The notes under the pieces are model-generated. The model was given only the letters and a program-made list of their open reading frames with translations, made no database searches and had not been told where the DNA came from. DNA of 64,000 bases from a gamma proteobacterium endosymbiont of Lamellibrachia anaximandri (GTDB lineage Bacteria > Pseudomonadota > Gammaproteobacteria > Chromatiales > Chromatiaceae): contig JAESPD010000008.1 of assembly GCA_016756855.1 (NCBI GenBank), positions 1 to 64,000 on the forward strand, read 5' to 3'. Numbering within the stretch: the stretch's first letter is position 1; each line of letters starts with the position of its first letter. Positions 7,046 through 14,647 of this stretch are shown piece by piece. A program made the position numbers and the translations under genes.

Positions 7046-9700
7046 TTATACCGTCGTTGGATTCGGCTTTTCCGGATCGATCTTGTACTTTTTGATCGCC
7101 TTGCTGACACTGGAGAGATCGATCTCCCCGTCATCCGCCAGCGTCTTGAGTGCGGCAACTACGATGTAGTAGCGATTCACCTCGAAAAACTTCCGCAGCT
7201 GGCTGCGCATATCACTGCGGCCGAAACCATCGGTGCCCAATACGCTGTAGCTCGCCTTCACGAAGGGCCGGATCTGATCCGCATAGCTGCGCATATAGTC
7301 AGTGGCGGCAACCACAGGACCCTTGGTTTCCGCCAGCTGGCTCTCAACATAGCCGCTGCGAGGGGTTTCGTCCGGATGCAACATGTTCCAGCGCTCCACA
7401 TCGAGACCGTCCCGGCGCAGTTCGTTGAAACTGGTGACACTCCAAACATCCGCAGAGATACTGAAGTCCTTCTCCAGCAGCTCGGCTGCCGCGATTACCT
7501 CTCGCAGGATCGCACCACTGCCCAGCAGCTGGACCCGTTTTTTGCGCTTGCCGCCCTTCTGGAACAGGTACATCCCGTTCACAATACCGCTCTCAGCACC
7601 CTCCGGCATGGCGGGTTGCAGATAGTTCTCGTTCATCACGGTGATGTAGTAAAAAATATTCTCCTGTTCCTGATACATCCGCCGCATGCCATTCTGCACG
7701 ACCACCGCCATCTCAAAAGCAAACGCCGGATCATAGGCGACACAGTTGGGGATGGTGGCCGCCATCAGGTGGCTGTGGCCGTCCTGATGCTGCAGCCCCT
7801 CACCCGCCAGGGTAGTTCGCCCGGCGGTACCACCAATGAGAAAACCCTTCGCCTGCATATCGCCGGCAGCCCAGGCCAGATCACCGATACGCTGAAAACC
7901 AAACATCGAGTAGTAGATGTAGAACGGGATCATGGTGGTCCCGTGATTACTGTATGCGGTGGCGGCTGCAATCCATGAGGACATGGCGCCCGCCTCGTTG
8001 ATGCCCTCCTGCAAGATCTGTCCCTTCCTGTCCTCCCGGTAATACATTACCTGATCCGCGTCGACAGGCTCATAGAGCTGCCCCACGGATGAGTAGATGC
8101 CCAGCTGGCGGAACATGCCTTCCATGCCGAAGGTACGAGCCTCATCGGGCACTATCGGCACTATATGCTTGCCCAGTTTCTTGTCCCTGATCAGCATATT
8201 GAGCAGACGTACGAAGGCCATGGTGGTGGACTGTTCGCGGTCGCCACTGCCTTCCAGCAGTGCCTTGAAAGTGTCGAGCTCGGGCACCTCCACCTGGGCA
8301 ACCTCAGTGCGTCTCTGAGGCAGGTAGCCGCCCAGAGACTGACGACGCTCATGCATGTACTGCATCTCCGGACCATCGGCCGACGGCTTGTAGAACGGCG
8401 CCGCACCAATCTGGTCATCAGAGATCGGAATATTGAATCGGTCGCGAAATGCCTTCAACGCCGCCTCGCCCATCTTCTTCTGCGAGTGGGTGATGTTCTG
8501 CCCTTCACCAGCGACACCCATGCCGTAACCCTTCACCGTCTTGGCCAGAATTACCGTCGGCTGCCCCTTGTGGGCAGTCGCCTCCGCGTAAGCAGCATAG
8601 ACTTTATGTGGATCGTGGCCGCCTCGATTGAGACGCCAGATCTCTTCATCGGTCATGTTGGCGACCATGTCCTGCAACTCCGGATATTTTCCGAAGAAGT
8701 GCTCACGAGTATAGGAACCGCCTTTCGCCTTGTAGGCTTGATAGTCACCATCCACGCACTCTTCCATGCGTTTCAGCAGGTGACCACTCTTGTCTTTGGC
8801 GATCAGGGGATCCCAGTAACCGCCCCACACCACCTTGATCACGTTCCAGCCGGCACCACGATAGACCGCTTCCAGCTCCTGGATGATCTTGCCGTTGCCC
8901 CGTACAGGTCCATCGAGCCGTTGCAGATTACAGTTCACCACAAAGACCAGGTTGTCGAGACGTTCCCGTCCGGCGAGAGAGATGGCACCCAGCGCCTCCG
9001 GCTCGTCCATCTCACCATCACCGCAGAAGGCCCAGACCTTACGGTTCTCGGTGTTGGATATACCCCTGTCATGAAGATAACGCATGAAACGCGCCTGATA
9101 GATCGCCATCAATGGGCCGAGTCCCATGGAGACGGTGGGGAACTGCCAGAATCCCGGCATCAGCCAGGGGTGGGGATAGGAAGAGAGGCCTTGGCCATCG
9201 ACCTCCTGGCGGAAACTGTAGAGCTGATCCTCGCTGATGCGCCCTTCAAGATAGGCCCGCGCATAGATGCCCGGCGCGGAGTGGCCCTGAAAAAAGATCA
9301 GGTCACCTTCACTATTCTTGTTCGATGCGAGGAAGAAGTGGTTGAAACCTACGTCAAACAGGGTGGCAGCGGAGGCAAAACTGGAGATATGTCCGCCCAA
9401 CTCGGTGGAGATCCGATTCGCCTGCACCACCATCGCCATGGCATTCCAGCGAATGAAAGAACGGATGCGGCGTTCCATGGCCCGGTCACCGGGAAACCGC
9501 TGTTGTTGGCTGACCGGGATAGTATTCACATAGGCCGTATTGGCGCTGAAGGGTAGATGCGCACCGGAGCGGCGAGCCTTATCCACCAGCTTTTCTATCA
9601 AAAAGTGGGCCCGCTCAACCCCTTCATTTTCCAACACTGCCTCAAGAGCATCGAGCCACTCTTCAGTCTCCAGGGGGTCGATATCGGGTTTTGTCGCCAT
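7046..9700 (-). CDS. aceE: Pyruvate dehydrogenase E1 component, homodimeric type
   Basis: An 884-residue E1 enzyme that decarboxylates pyruvate with thiamine diphosphate and acetylates the E2 lipoyl group. The length is almost that of E. coli AceE (887). The cofactor motif is visible as GDGEMDEPEALGAI ... VVNCNLQRLDGPV, the homodimeric-type GDG(x)nNCN signature. Further conserved stretches are SFIRWNAMAMV, HSHLMAATIPN and YYITVMNENY. An in-frame extension to 9757 exists, but the ATG at 9700 starts the family-typical MATKPDIDPLETEEW. It is the first gene of the aceE-aceF-CMD-lpdA set. A perfect inverted repeat lies 185 bases upstream. Confidence 0.97.
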   Translation of the reverse strand: MATKPDIDPLETEEWLDALEAVLENEGVERAHFLIEKLVDKARRSGAHLPFSANTAYVNTIPVSQQQRFPGDRAMERRIRSFIRWNAMAMVVQANRISTELGGHISSFASAATLFDVGFNHFFLASNKNSEGDLIFFQGHSAPGIYARAYLEGRISEDQLYSFRQEVDGQGLSSYPHPWLMPGFWQFPTVSMGLGPLMAIYQARFMRYLHDRGISNTENRKVWAFCGDGEMDEPEALGAISLAGRERLDNLVFVVNCNLQRLDGPVRGNGKIIQELEAVYRGAGWNVIKVVWGGYWDPLIAKDKSGHLLKRMEECVDGDYQAYKAKGGSYTREHFFGKYPELQDMVANMTDEEIWRLNRGGHDPHKVYAAYAEATAHKGQPTVILAKTVKGYGMGVAGEGQNITHSQKKMGEAALKAFRDRFNIPISDDQIGAAPFYKPSADGPEMQYMHERRQSLGGYLPQRRTEVAQVEVPELDTFKALLEGSGDREQSTTMAFVRLLNMLIRDKKLGKHIVPIVPDEARTFGMEGMFRQLGIYSSVGQLYEPVDADQVMYYREDRKGQILQEGINEAGAMSSWIAAATAYSNHGTTMIPFYIYYSMFGFQRIGDLAWAAGDMQAKGFLIGGTAGRTTLAGEGLQHQDGHSHLMAATIPNCVAYDPAFAFEMAVVVQNGMRRMYQEQENIFYYITVMNENYLQPAMPEGAESGIVNGMYLFQKGGKRKKRVQLLGSGAILREVIAAAELLEKDFSISADVWSVTSFNELRRDGLDVERWNMLHPDETPRSGYVESQLAETKGPVVAATDYMRSYADQIRPFVKASYSVLGTDGFGRSDMRSQLRKFFEVNRYYIVVAALKTLADDGEIDLSSVSKAIKKYKIDPEKPNPTTV

Positions 9701-9884
9701 CGAATTTCTCAATTTTTGAAATAAACAAATGCCCTGCCGACCCTCTGCATCCGGCAAACAGAAACATTTCCGCTCTATTATTGGACAAGCAAATACTTAG
9801 AATTAATACGCGCAATATACAACAAGATAAGGTTTATTGCAGATTTAATACTGAAACAATCCCCGGAAATTATTACTGTTTTCA

Positions 9885-9905
9885 GGTGATTGGATAACAA
9901 TCACC
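9885..9905. promoter_or_regulatory. Candidate operator upstream of aceE
   Basis: Two perfectly complementary 8-base arms, GGTGATTG and CAATCACC, are separated by a 5-base spacer (GATAA). The element is between the terminator at 9933-9970 and the aceE start, in AT-rich DNA with no gene. Size and symmetry fit a dimeric repressor site, for instance of the GntR/PdhR kind, but it does not match the E. coli PdhR consensus. The regulator is unknown. Confidence 0.4.
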
Positions 9906-9932
9906 ACTTCATACCAGGCTTTCCAAACACAT

Positions 9933-9970
9933 AAAAAAAGCGCGCCCGACTCTGTCGGGCGCGCTTTTTT
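9933..9970. terminator. Bidirectional rho-independent terminator
   Basis: A GC-rich perfect stem, AGCGCGCCCGA pairing with TCGGGCGCGCT, with a 5-base loop, flanked by a run of A on the left and a run of T on the right. It can end transcripts of the extended sulfur globule-like gene (minus strand); any plus-strand transcription would also stop here. Confidence 0.92.
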
Positions 9971-9992
9971 CAGAGACTAAACGCTGTAGCGC

Positions 9993-10766
9993 TTAGATGT
10001 CCTTACGAGTCGCGAAAGCAGGACGCTCGAAGGGCACACGTTCCATAGTAACCTTGCGGCGCTCTTCCATCTGCTGCTGCATCTCTGCACGACGGGCTTC
10101 CATCTCTTTAGCCATCTCTTCGCGGCGGACATTAGACTCTTCAACGCGTTTGGCGATGGACTCAGGCATGGCGGGCGTAGAAGGCATGCGGTTCTGCATC
10201 CGCTCTTCCATCATCTTGCGATCAGCGTCCATCTCTTTGACCATCTCGTCGCGGCGGGCATTGGACTCTTCAACGCGCTTGGCGATGGACTCAGGCATGG
10301 CCGGCATTGCAGGCATACGGCTCTGCATACGCTTTTCCATCATCTTGCGATCAACTTCCATTCTCTCCTGCATGGACTTCATCTGTGCGTCCCTGGAAGC
10401 CATTGGATCAACATTGTTGTACTGCTCGGCGTACTGACGCTGCGCGGCAACTGCCTGCTCATAGGCCTTCCGCTGCTGTTCAGCAACGGCAGCCTGCTGC
10501 TCAGCGGTCGGGGCAGCAACAGCGGCAGGGACGCCGTAGTAAGGTGCGTAACCGTAAGGACCATAACCATAGTGATCGTAACCACGACCCCAACCACTAC
10601 CATTGCCACGACCACGGGCGCTCATGTTGAAATTAAAATCGAAGTCACCGGCGCCAAAACCGTCACCGAAGAAATCGTCACCCCAGTTATTGCCCCACCA
10701 GGCACTGGCTGAAGCTGAAGTTGCAGCCAGAACGATGGCAGCAGCGATAATAGAAATCTTTTTCAT
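9993..10766 (-). CDS. Extended sulfur globule-like protein with C-terminal coiled-coil repeats
   Basis: A 257-residue exported protein. Residues 1-22 are a signal peptide ending in ASASA, immediately followed by [16 protein letters not shown]. The next ~60 residues are Gly/Tyr/Arg-rich ([20 protein letters not shown]) and closely resemble the neighbouring sulfur globule-like protein. From about residue 88 the composition changes to Gln/Ala and then Met/Glu/Arg/Lys-rich helix, including two near-identical 43-residue repeats (each with [27 protein letters not shown] core). The ATG at 10766 is chosen over the GTG at 10775 because it opens a standard signal peptide. Known sulfur globule proteins are about 100-140 residues, so the extension is unusual. 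A role at sulfur globules or as a periplasmic scaffold is inference. Confidence 0.65.
   Translation of the reverse strand: MKKISIIAAAIVLAATSASASAWWGNNWGDDFFGDGFGAGDFDFNFNMSARGRGNGSGWGRGYDHYGYGPYGYAPYYGVPAAVAAPTAEQQAAVAEQQRKAYEQAVAAQRQYAEQYNNVDPMASRDAQMKSMQERMEVDRKMMEKRMQSRMPAMPAMPESIAKRVEESNARRDEMVKEMDADRKMMEERMQNRMPSTPAMPESIAKRVEESNVRREEMAKEMEARRAEMQQQMEERRKVTMERVPFERPAFATRKDI
10099..10356 (-). repeat. 129-bp tandem repeat inside the extended sulfur globule-like gene
   Basis: Two adjacent copies of a 129-bp unit (43 codons) are visible; CATCTCTTT, for example, recurs at 10101 and 10230. The shared block GGCGATGGACTCAGGCATGG appears in both. The copies differ mainly by single-base substitutions and stay in frame, giving two heptad-like Met/Glu/Arg helices. 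Confidence 0.85.
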
Positions 10767-10867
10767 GTCACACACCCGAAAATTTGTTTTTGAAAGCTAG
10801 TTAATTTGTTTGTTGGTTTGTTCTTGCACGTCCCTGTGCGTGCGATCCCGTTTGCTGTCTGCTCGAA

Positions 10868-11185
10868 CTATTTAGCTGGAGCAGCCGGAGCCTGAGGAGC
10901 AACCGGAGCCGCGTAAGGATAGCCGTAGCCGTAAGGCGCACCATAGCCATATGGACCGTAGCCGCCGTAACCACGGTTATAGTAGTTGTTGTAACCGCGA
11001 CCATAACCGGAACCACGGGCGCTACCGCTCATGCCGAAACTGAAGTCACCGTCACCCCAGCCATCACCCAGCCAGTCATTGCCCCAACCACGGTTACCAT
11101 AACCAGGACCACCCCACCATGCGGAAGCAGAAGCAGAAGCAGCGATCAGAACAGCAGCAGCTGTAGCTTTAATGATATTGTTCAT
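10868..11185 (-). CDS. Sulfur globule-like protein (Gly/Tyr-rich, exported)
   Basis: A 105-residue protein with a signal peptide (residues 1-22, ending ASASA) followed by [20 protein letters not shown], then [21 protein letters not shown] and repeats of [16 protein letters not shown], ending in an Ala/Pro tail. This composition and order match sulfur globule proteins of purple sulfur bacteria (SgpA/SgpB type), which form the protein envelope of periplasmic sulfur globules. It has a good ribosome binding site (AGGAGAG, 6 bases before ATG) and a sigma-70-like promoter at 11258-11286. The extended paralogue follows 100 bases downstream, so the two may be co-expressed. Assignment rests on composition, which is less secure than motif homology. 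Confidence 0.75.
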   Translation of the reverse strand: MNNIIKATAAAVLIAASASASAWWGGPGYGNRGWGNDWLGDGWGDGDFSFGMSGSARGSGYGRGYNNYYNRGYGGYGPYGYGAPYGYGYPYAAPVAPQAPAAPAK

Positions 11186-11257
11186 TACGTACTCTCCTAG
11201 ATAGAATATGTACTTAGCAGCAAGTGGAAAGCAGATACTTCGTAGCTTTCGAGAGAA

Positions 11258-11286
11258 ATAATATTAGTAATTTCTTAAATAGGCAA
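11258..11286 (-). promoter_or_regulatory. Sigma-70-type promoter for the sulfur globule-like genes
   Basis: Read on the minus strand: -35 TTGCCT, a 17-base spacer, and -10 TATTAT. Transcription would start near 11250, leaving a leader of about 65 bases before the ATG at 11185. The surrounding DNA is strongly AT-rich. This is a sequence match only. Confidence 0.55.
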
Positions 11287-11361
11287 ATACAATTTGATTA
11301 TTATTTTTCGCTTTTTTATAGCGTTTATCTATCAGAATGATTTTTTACATCCGGTCACGCC

Positions 11362-12393
11362 ATGCATATCTCCCTAACCCAACCTGACGATTGGCACCTC
11401 CACCTGCGTGACGACGATGCAATGGCCTCAGTCGTCGCCCATAGCGCAGAGCGTTTTGGCCGGGCCATTGTCATGCCGAACCTCAAGCCACCAGTGGCCG
11501 ACACAGAGATGGCAAAGGCTTACCGGGAGAGAATTCTCCGTGCACTGGAAATCAACTCAGACTTTCAGCCGCTCATGACACTCTATATGACAGACAATCT
11601 CTCACCCGCAGAGATCTTGTCTGCCAAAGAGAGCGGCATCGTGCAAGCAGTAAAACTCTATCCGGCCGGCGCCACCACCAACTCAGACTCTGGCGTCACA
11701 GACATCAAAAAGATGTATCCCGTGCTGGAGGCCATGCAGAAGCATGGACTACCTTTGCTGGTGCATGCAGAGGTCACCGATAGTCATATCGACATTTTCG
11801 ATCGGGAGAAAACCTTTATCGGCCGGCATCTGGAGCCGCTGGTCAAAGAATTTCCGGAACTTCGCCTGGTCTTTGAACATATCACTACCAAAGAAGCAGC
11901 GGATTTCGTCTCTGCTGCAGCGGACAATGTGGCAGCCACCATCACCGCGCACCACCTGCTCTTCAATCGCAATGCCATGCTGGCTGGCGGCATTCGCCCC
12001 CATTTCTATTGTCTGCCGATACTCAAGCGGGAATCCCATCAGACAGCTTTGATCAGCGCCGCAACCAGTGGCGATCCACGATTTTTTCTCGGTACCGACA
12101 GTGCCCCCCATTCACTTGGAGCCAAGGAGTGCGCCTGCGGCTGCGCTGGTTGTTACACCGCCCATGCCGCCATTGAGCTCTATACACAAGCCTTCGACCA
12201 GGCTGGCGCTCTGGACAAGCTGGAGGGATTCGCGAGCTTTTTCGGCCCGGACTTTTACGGACTGCCCAGGAACCGGAAACAGATCACCCTGAAGAAGGAG
12301 TCCTGGGAGGTACCAAAGCGTTACAAATTCGGCAACGACACATTGATCCCCTTGTGCGCCGGGGAGCAGATTGACTGGCAGATAGTGAGATAG
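11362..12393 (+). CDS. pyrC: Dihydroorotase (class II, PyrC)
   Basis: A 343-residue metal-dependent amidohydrolase that closes carbamoyl-aspartate to dihydroorotate in pyrimidine synthesis. Visible motifs: the metal-binding HLHLRDD near residue 12; [15 protein letters not shown] near residue 99 with the Lys that is carboxylated in the family; HAEV near 136; FEHITT near 173; and the catalytic Asp in GTDSAPH near 247. Length equals that of gammaproteobacterial class II enzymes. It is a single-gene unit, divergent from the sulfur globule genes and convergent with mlaA, which ends 14 bases away. Confidence 0.96.
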   Translation: MHISLTQPDDWHLHLRDDDAMASVVAHSAERFGRAIVMPNLKPPVADTEMAKAYRERILRALEINSDFQPLMTLYMTDNLSPAEILSAKESGIVQAVKLYPAGATTNSDSGVTDIKKMYPVLEAMQKHGLPLLVHAEVTDSHIDIFDREKTFIGRHLEPLVKEFPELRLVFEHITTKEAADFVSAAADNVAATITAHHLLFNRNAMLAGGIRPHFYCLPILKRESHQTALISAATSGDPRFFLGTDSAPHSLGAKECACGCAGCYTAHAAIELYTQAFDQAGALDKLEGFASFFGPDFYGLPRNRKQITLKKESWEVPKRYKFGNDTLIPLCAGEQIDWQIVR

Positions 12394-12407
12394 GCCGGGA
12401 GGCAACC

Positions 12408-13145
12408 TCATAAGTCATCCAACAACGGATCATCTTCCAGCGGTGGATCACCATCATAGATATCGAAGCGGCGTTTCTGCAGATAGGACTCGCGCACGAA
12501 GGCGTAGGGATCGATAGCAGCCTCCTCCACCACCTTGGTCGCACGCAATAGATCAGCCCGCAGATCAACATATCTGAAGACAAGCAGCGTCCAGTAGATT
12601 CCCTCTGAGGTGTAGTAGATCGGGTTCATGAAAACGTCCCCGGTCTTACCGATAAAATCCCTCACCGTGCTGGGGCCAAGCATCGGCAGCATAATATAGG
12701 TACTCTCCTCATAACCCCAGTACCCCAATGTCTGCCCCATATCCTCTTTGTATTCGGGAATACCGATACCAGAGGCCACATCGATAAAACCCAGCAGACC
12801 GACCGTAGTGTTGACGCAAAGCCGCCCTACATCGGTAATCGCCCGCCCGGGCTTGAATTGAAACAGATTGTTGGCGGCGGAATTGATATCCGCAAGATTA
12901 TGAAAGAAGTTGGTAAAACCCCGATCCAGCGGGTCGGGTGTGATCGCCTGATAGCCTTTGGCCACCGGTTTTGCAATGGTGATATCGAAGTCAGTGTTGA
13001 ATCTATTGATGGAACGGTTCATCCCCTCCAGCGGATCTGCAATATGCTCCGTTCCCTCCGGCACGCTGGCGCATGCAGATAGTCCCAGCAGAATAAGGGG
13101 GAGCATAAGCCCGATCACAACCCTGTTTATCATTTGCACAGCCAT
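12408..13145 (-). CDS. mlaA: MlaA (VacJ) outer-membrane lipoprotein
   Basis: A 245-residue lipoprotein. The signal sequence ends with the lipobox LSAC, with the lipidated Cys at residue 25. The conserved MlaA core follows: DPLEGMNRSINRFN, then FFHNLADINSAANNLFQ, GRLCVNTTVGLLGFID and EDMGQTLGYWG. MlaA is the outer-membrane component of the Mla pathway that removes misplaced phospholipids from the outer leaflet, working with MlaC and the MlaFEDB transporter; none of those partners is in the window. AGGACAG lies just before the ATG. The tail is acidic (EDDPLLDDL). Confidence 0.94.
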   Translation of the reverse strand: MAVQMINRVVIGLMLPLILLGLSACASVPEGTEHIADPLEGMNRSINRFNTDFDITIAKPVAKGYQAITPDPLDRGFTNFFHNLADINSAANNLFQFKPGRAITDVGRLCVNTTVGLLGFIDVASGIGIPEYKEDMGQTLGYWGYEESTYIMLPMLGPSTVRDFIGKTGDVFMNPIYYTSEGIYWTLLVFRYVDLRADLLRATKVVEEAAIDPYAFVRESYLQKRRFDIYDGDPPLEDDPLLDDL

Positions 13146-13264
13146 CTGTCCTGGTTAGCCCTAGGATCCCTGATCCCGAAACAATAACATACCAATGATC
13201 TGGAATACGACGAAAGCCAACAGTCAGATTCGTAAACCCTGCCGCTTTTCTTTATCCTTTGCGC

Positions 13265-13930
13265 ATGAACGAGACAAGCTACAATCCACTCATCGCCCAT
13301 CGTTTTCGGGGCTATCTGCCAGTGGTGGTGGACGTGGAAACCGGTGGTTTCGACGCCAAACGCGATGCATTACTGGAGATTGCCGCCACTACCGTCTGGA
13401 TGGATGCCCAGGGGCTGTTACACATTGGAGAGACCCATGCCTGCCATGTGGAACCTTTTCCTGGGTTGAATATCGAGCAAAAAGCACTCGACTTTAACGG
13501 CATCGACCCGCATCACCCTTTCCGGCTGGCCCTGCCGGAAACTGAAGCGCTGAGGAAGGTTTTCTCACCGATCCGCAAAGCGGTCAAGGAGAGCGGCTGC
13601 AAGCGCGCCATCCTGGTGGGACACAACGCCTTTTTCGATCTGGGATTTCTCAACGCCGCAGTGGAACGCAACGGGATCAAACGCAATCCGTTCCATCCCT
13701 TCAGCACCTTCGACACCGTATCCCTGGCGGGGCTGGCTTATGGCCAGACCGTGTTGGCCCGGGCCGCCAAGTGCGCTGGCATGGAGTGGGACAGCGAGGC
13801 AGCCCACTCGGCAATCTATGACACAGAGCAGACAGCGGAGCTGTTCTGCAGGATCGTCAACCGCTGGCAGACGACCAACTCACCCAACCCCTGGGATGGG
13901 GCGGTACTGGCCGGCGAACCAGAGCAGTAG
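13265..13930 (+). CDS. rnt: Ribonuclease T
   Basis: A 221-residue DEDDh 3'-5' exonuclease that trims tRNA and other stable RNA ends. The catalytic residues are visible: Asp and Glu in [11 protein letters not shown] near residue 23, Asp in [13 protein letters not shown] near 120, and His plus Asp in [16 protein letters not shown] near 181. Conserved Phe/Glu patches and overall length fit RNase T. The frame also has a TTG two codons upstream, but the ATG at 13265 is the likelier start; no clear Shine-Dalgarno sequence precedes it. It is divergent from mlaA and convergent with grxD. Confidence 0.95.
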   Translation: MNETSYNPLIAHRFRGYLPVVVDVETGGFDAKRDALLEIAATTVWMDAQGLLHIGETHACHVEPFPGLNIEQKALDFNGIDPHHPFRLALPETEALRKVFSPIRKAVKESGCKRAILVGHNAFFDLGFLNAAVERNGIKRNPFHPFSTFDTVSLAGLAYGQTVLARAAKCAGMEWDSEAAHSAIYDTEQTAELFCRIVNRWQTTNSPNPWDGAVLAGEPEQ

Positions 13931-13965
13931 ATCCGATTCACCCCTGACAACCCACAGCGGGCTGA

Positions 13966-14298
13966 TTATTCAGCACCACCAGCCTTCTCCGCCGCCTCTT
14001 TGACCATCGTCTGCAGTTCGCCGTTGGCGTGCAGCTCCAGGGTGATGTCGCAACCGCCAATCAATTCTCCGTCGATATAGAGCTGGGGAAAGGTGGGCCA
14101 ATCCGCATAGCGGGGCAGGTTTTCAAAAATCTCGGGATCCGACAACACATTCACGAAGGAGAAGGGAACAGCGCAATCCTGCAGGGCGGCAGCCGCACGA
14201 GAGGAGAATCCACACATGGGAAACTGGGGCGTGCCTTTCATGTAGAGCACCACCGGATTGCCTTCCACTTGCTCACGGATACGATCCAAAACGTCCAT
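13966..14298 (-). CDS. grxD: Monothiol glutaredoxin, Grx4/GrxD type
   Basis: A 110-residue monothiol glutaredoxin with the active-site CGFS at residues 29-32 (PQFPMCGFSSRAAAAL), the glutathione-binding WPTFPQLYIDGELIGGCD segment, and normal single-domain length. Members bind a [2Fe-2S] cluster with glutathione and deliver it to client proteins, often with BolA partners. No BolA gene is nearby. It ends 35 bases from the convergent rnt gene. Confidence 0.95.
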   Translation of the reverse strand: MDVLDRIREQVEGNPVVLYMKGTPQFPMCGFSSRAAAALQDCAVPFSFVNVLSDPEIFENLPRYADWPTFPQLYIDGELIGGCDITLELHANGELQTMVKEAAEKAGGAE

Positions 14299-14647
14299 CT
14301 GACTACCTCTTCGAATGTTCAGCTGATCAATGCTAGATGGGGATCTCCCCCAAGTATTTCAAGCATTGAGTGTATAAGTGAATACTAACCTTCCAGAGGC
14401 TGGGAGAAAACCTGGATTTAGGTAGGCTTTTATTGCGGAGACAGCGTTTCACCACTTCTCTGGGGTGAACGCTGGCTCCATCGTCACTGTGGCAGAGGTC
14501 TGATACAAATCATCACCGCATTGAACAATCAGCTACATAGCCAATAGTCTTCGGGAAAATGATACTATTCAGCGTTAATCTCCTAATAGGGAATGGAACT
14601 AACAATAAAAATCAGGTAGAGCAGGGAAAGGTACTGGCGATAGGAAG
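14299..14647. other. Gene-free interval upstream of hsdR with a hairpin
   Basis: About 350 bases separate the divergent grxD and hsdR genes. The only structure I see is an inverted repeat at 14442-14474 (CAGCGTT-CACC pairing with GGTGAACGCTG with one bulged T and a loop of about 10 bases). No convincing promoter, tRNA or small frame was found. The interval presumably carries promoters for both genes. Confidence 0.5.

Noticed and set aside
8165..9556. 463-codon plus-strand frame opposite aceE
   Set aside because: Antisense shadow of a clearly conserved gene with no supporting motif or ribosome binding site.
10827..10845. GCACG/CGTGC hairpin between the two sulfur globule-like genes
   Set aside because: Only a 5-base stem with no T-run on the minus strand; too weak to call a terminator or processing site.
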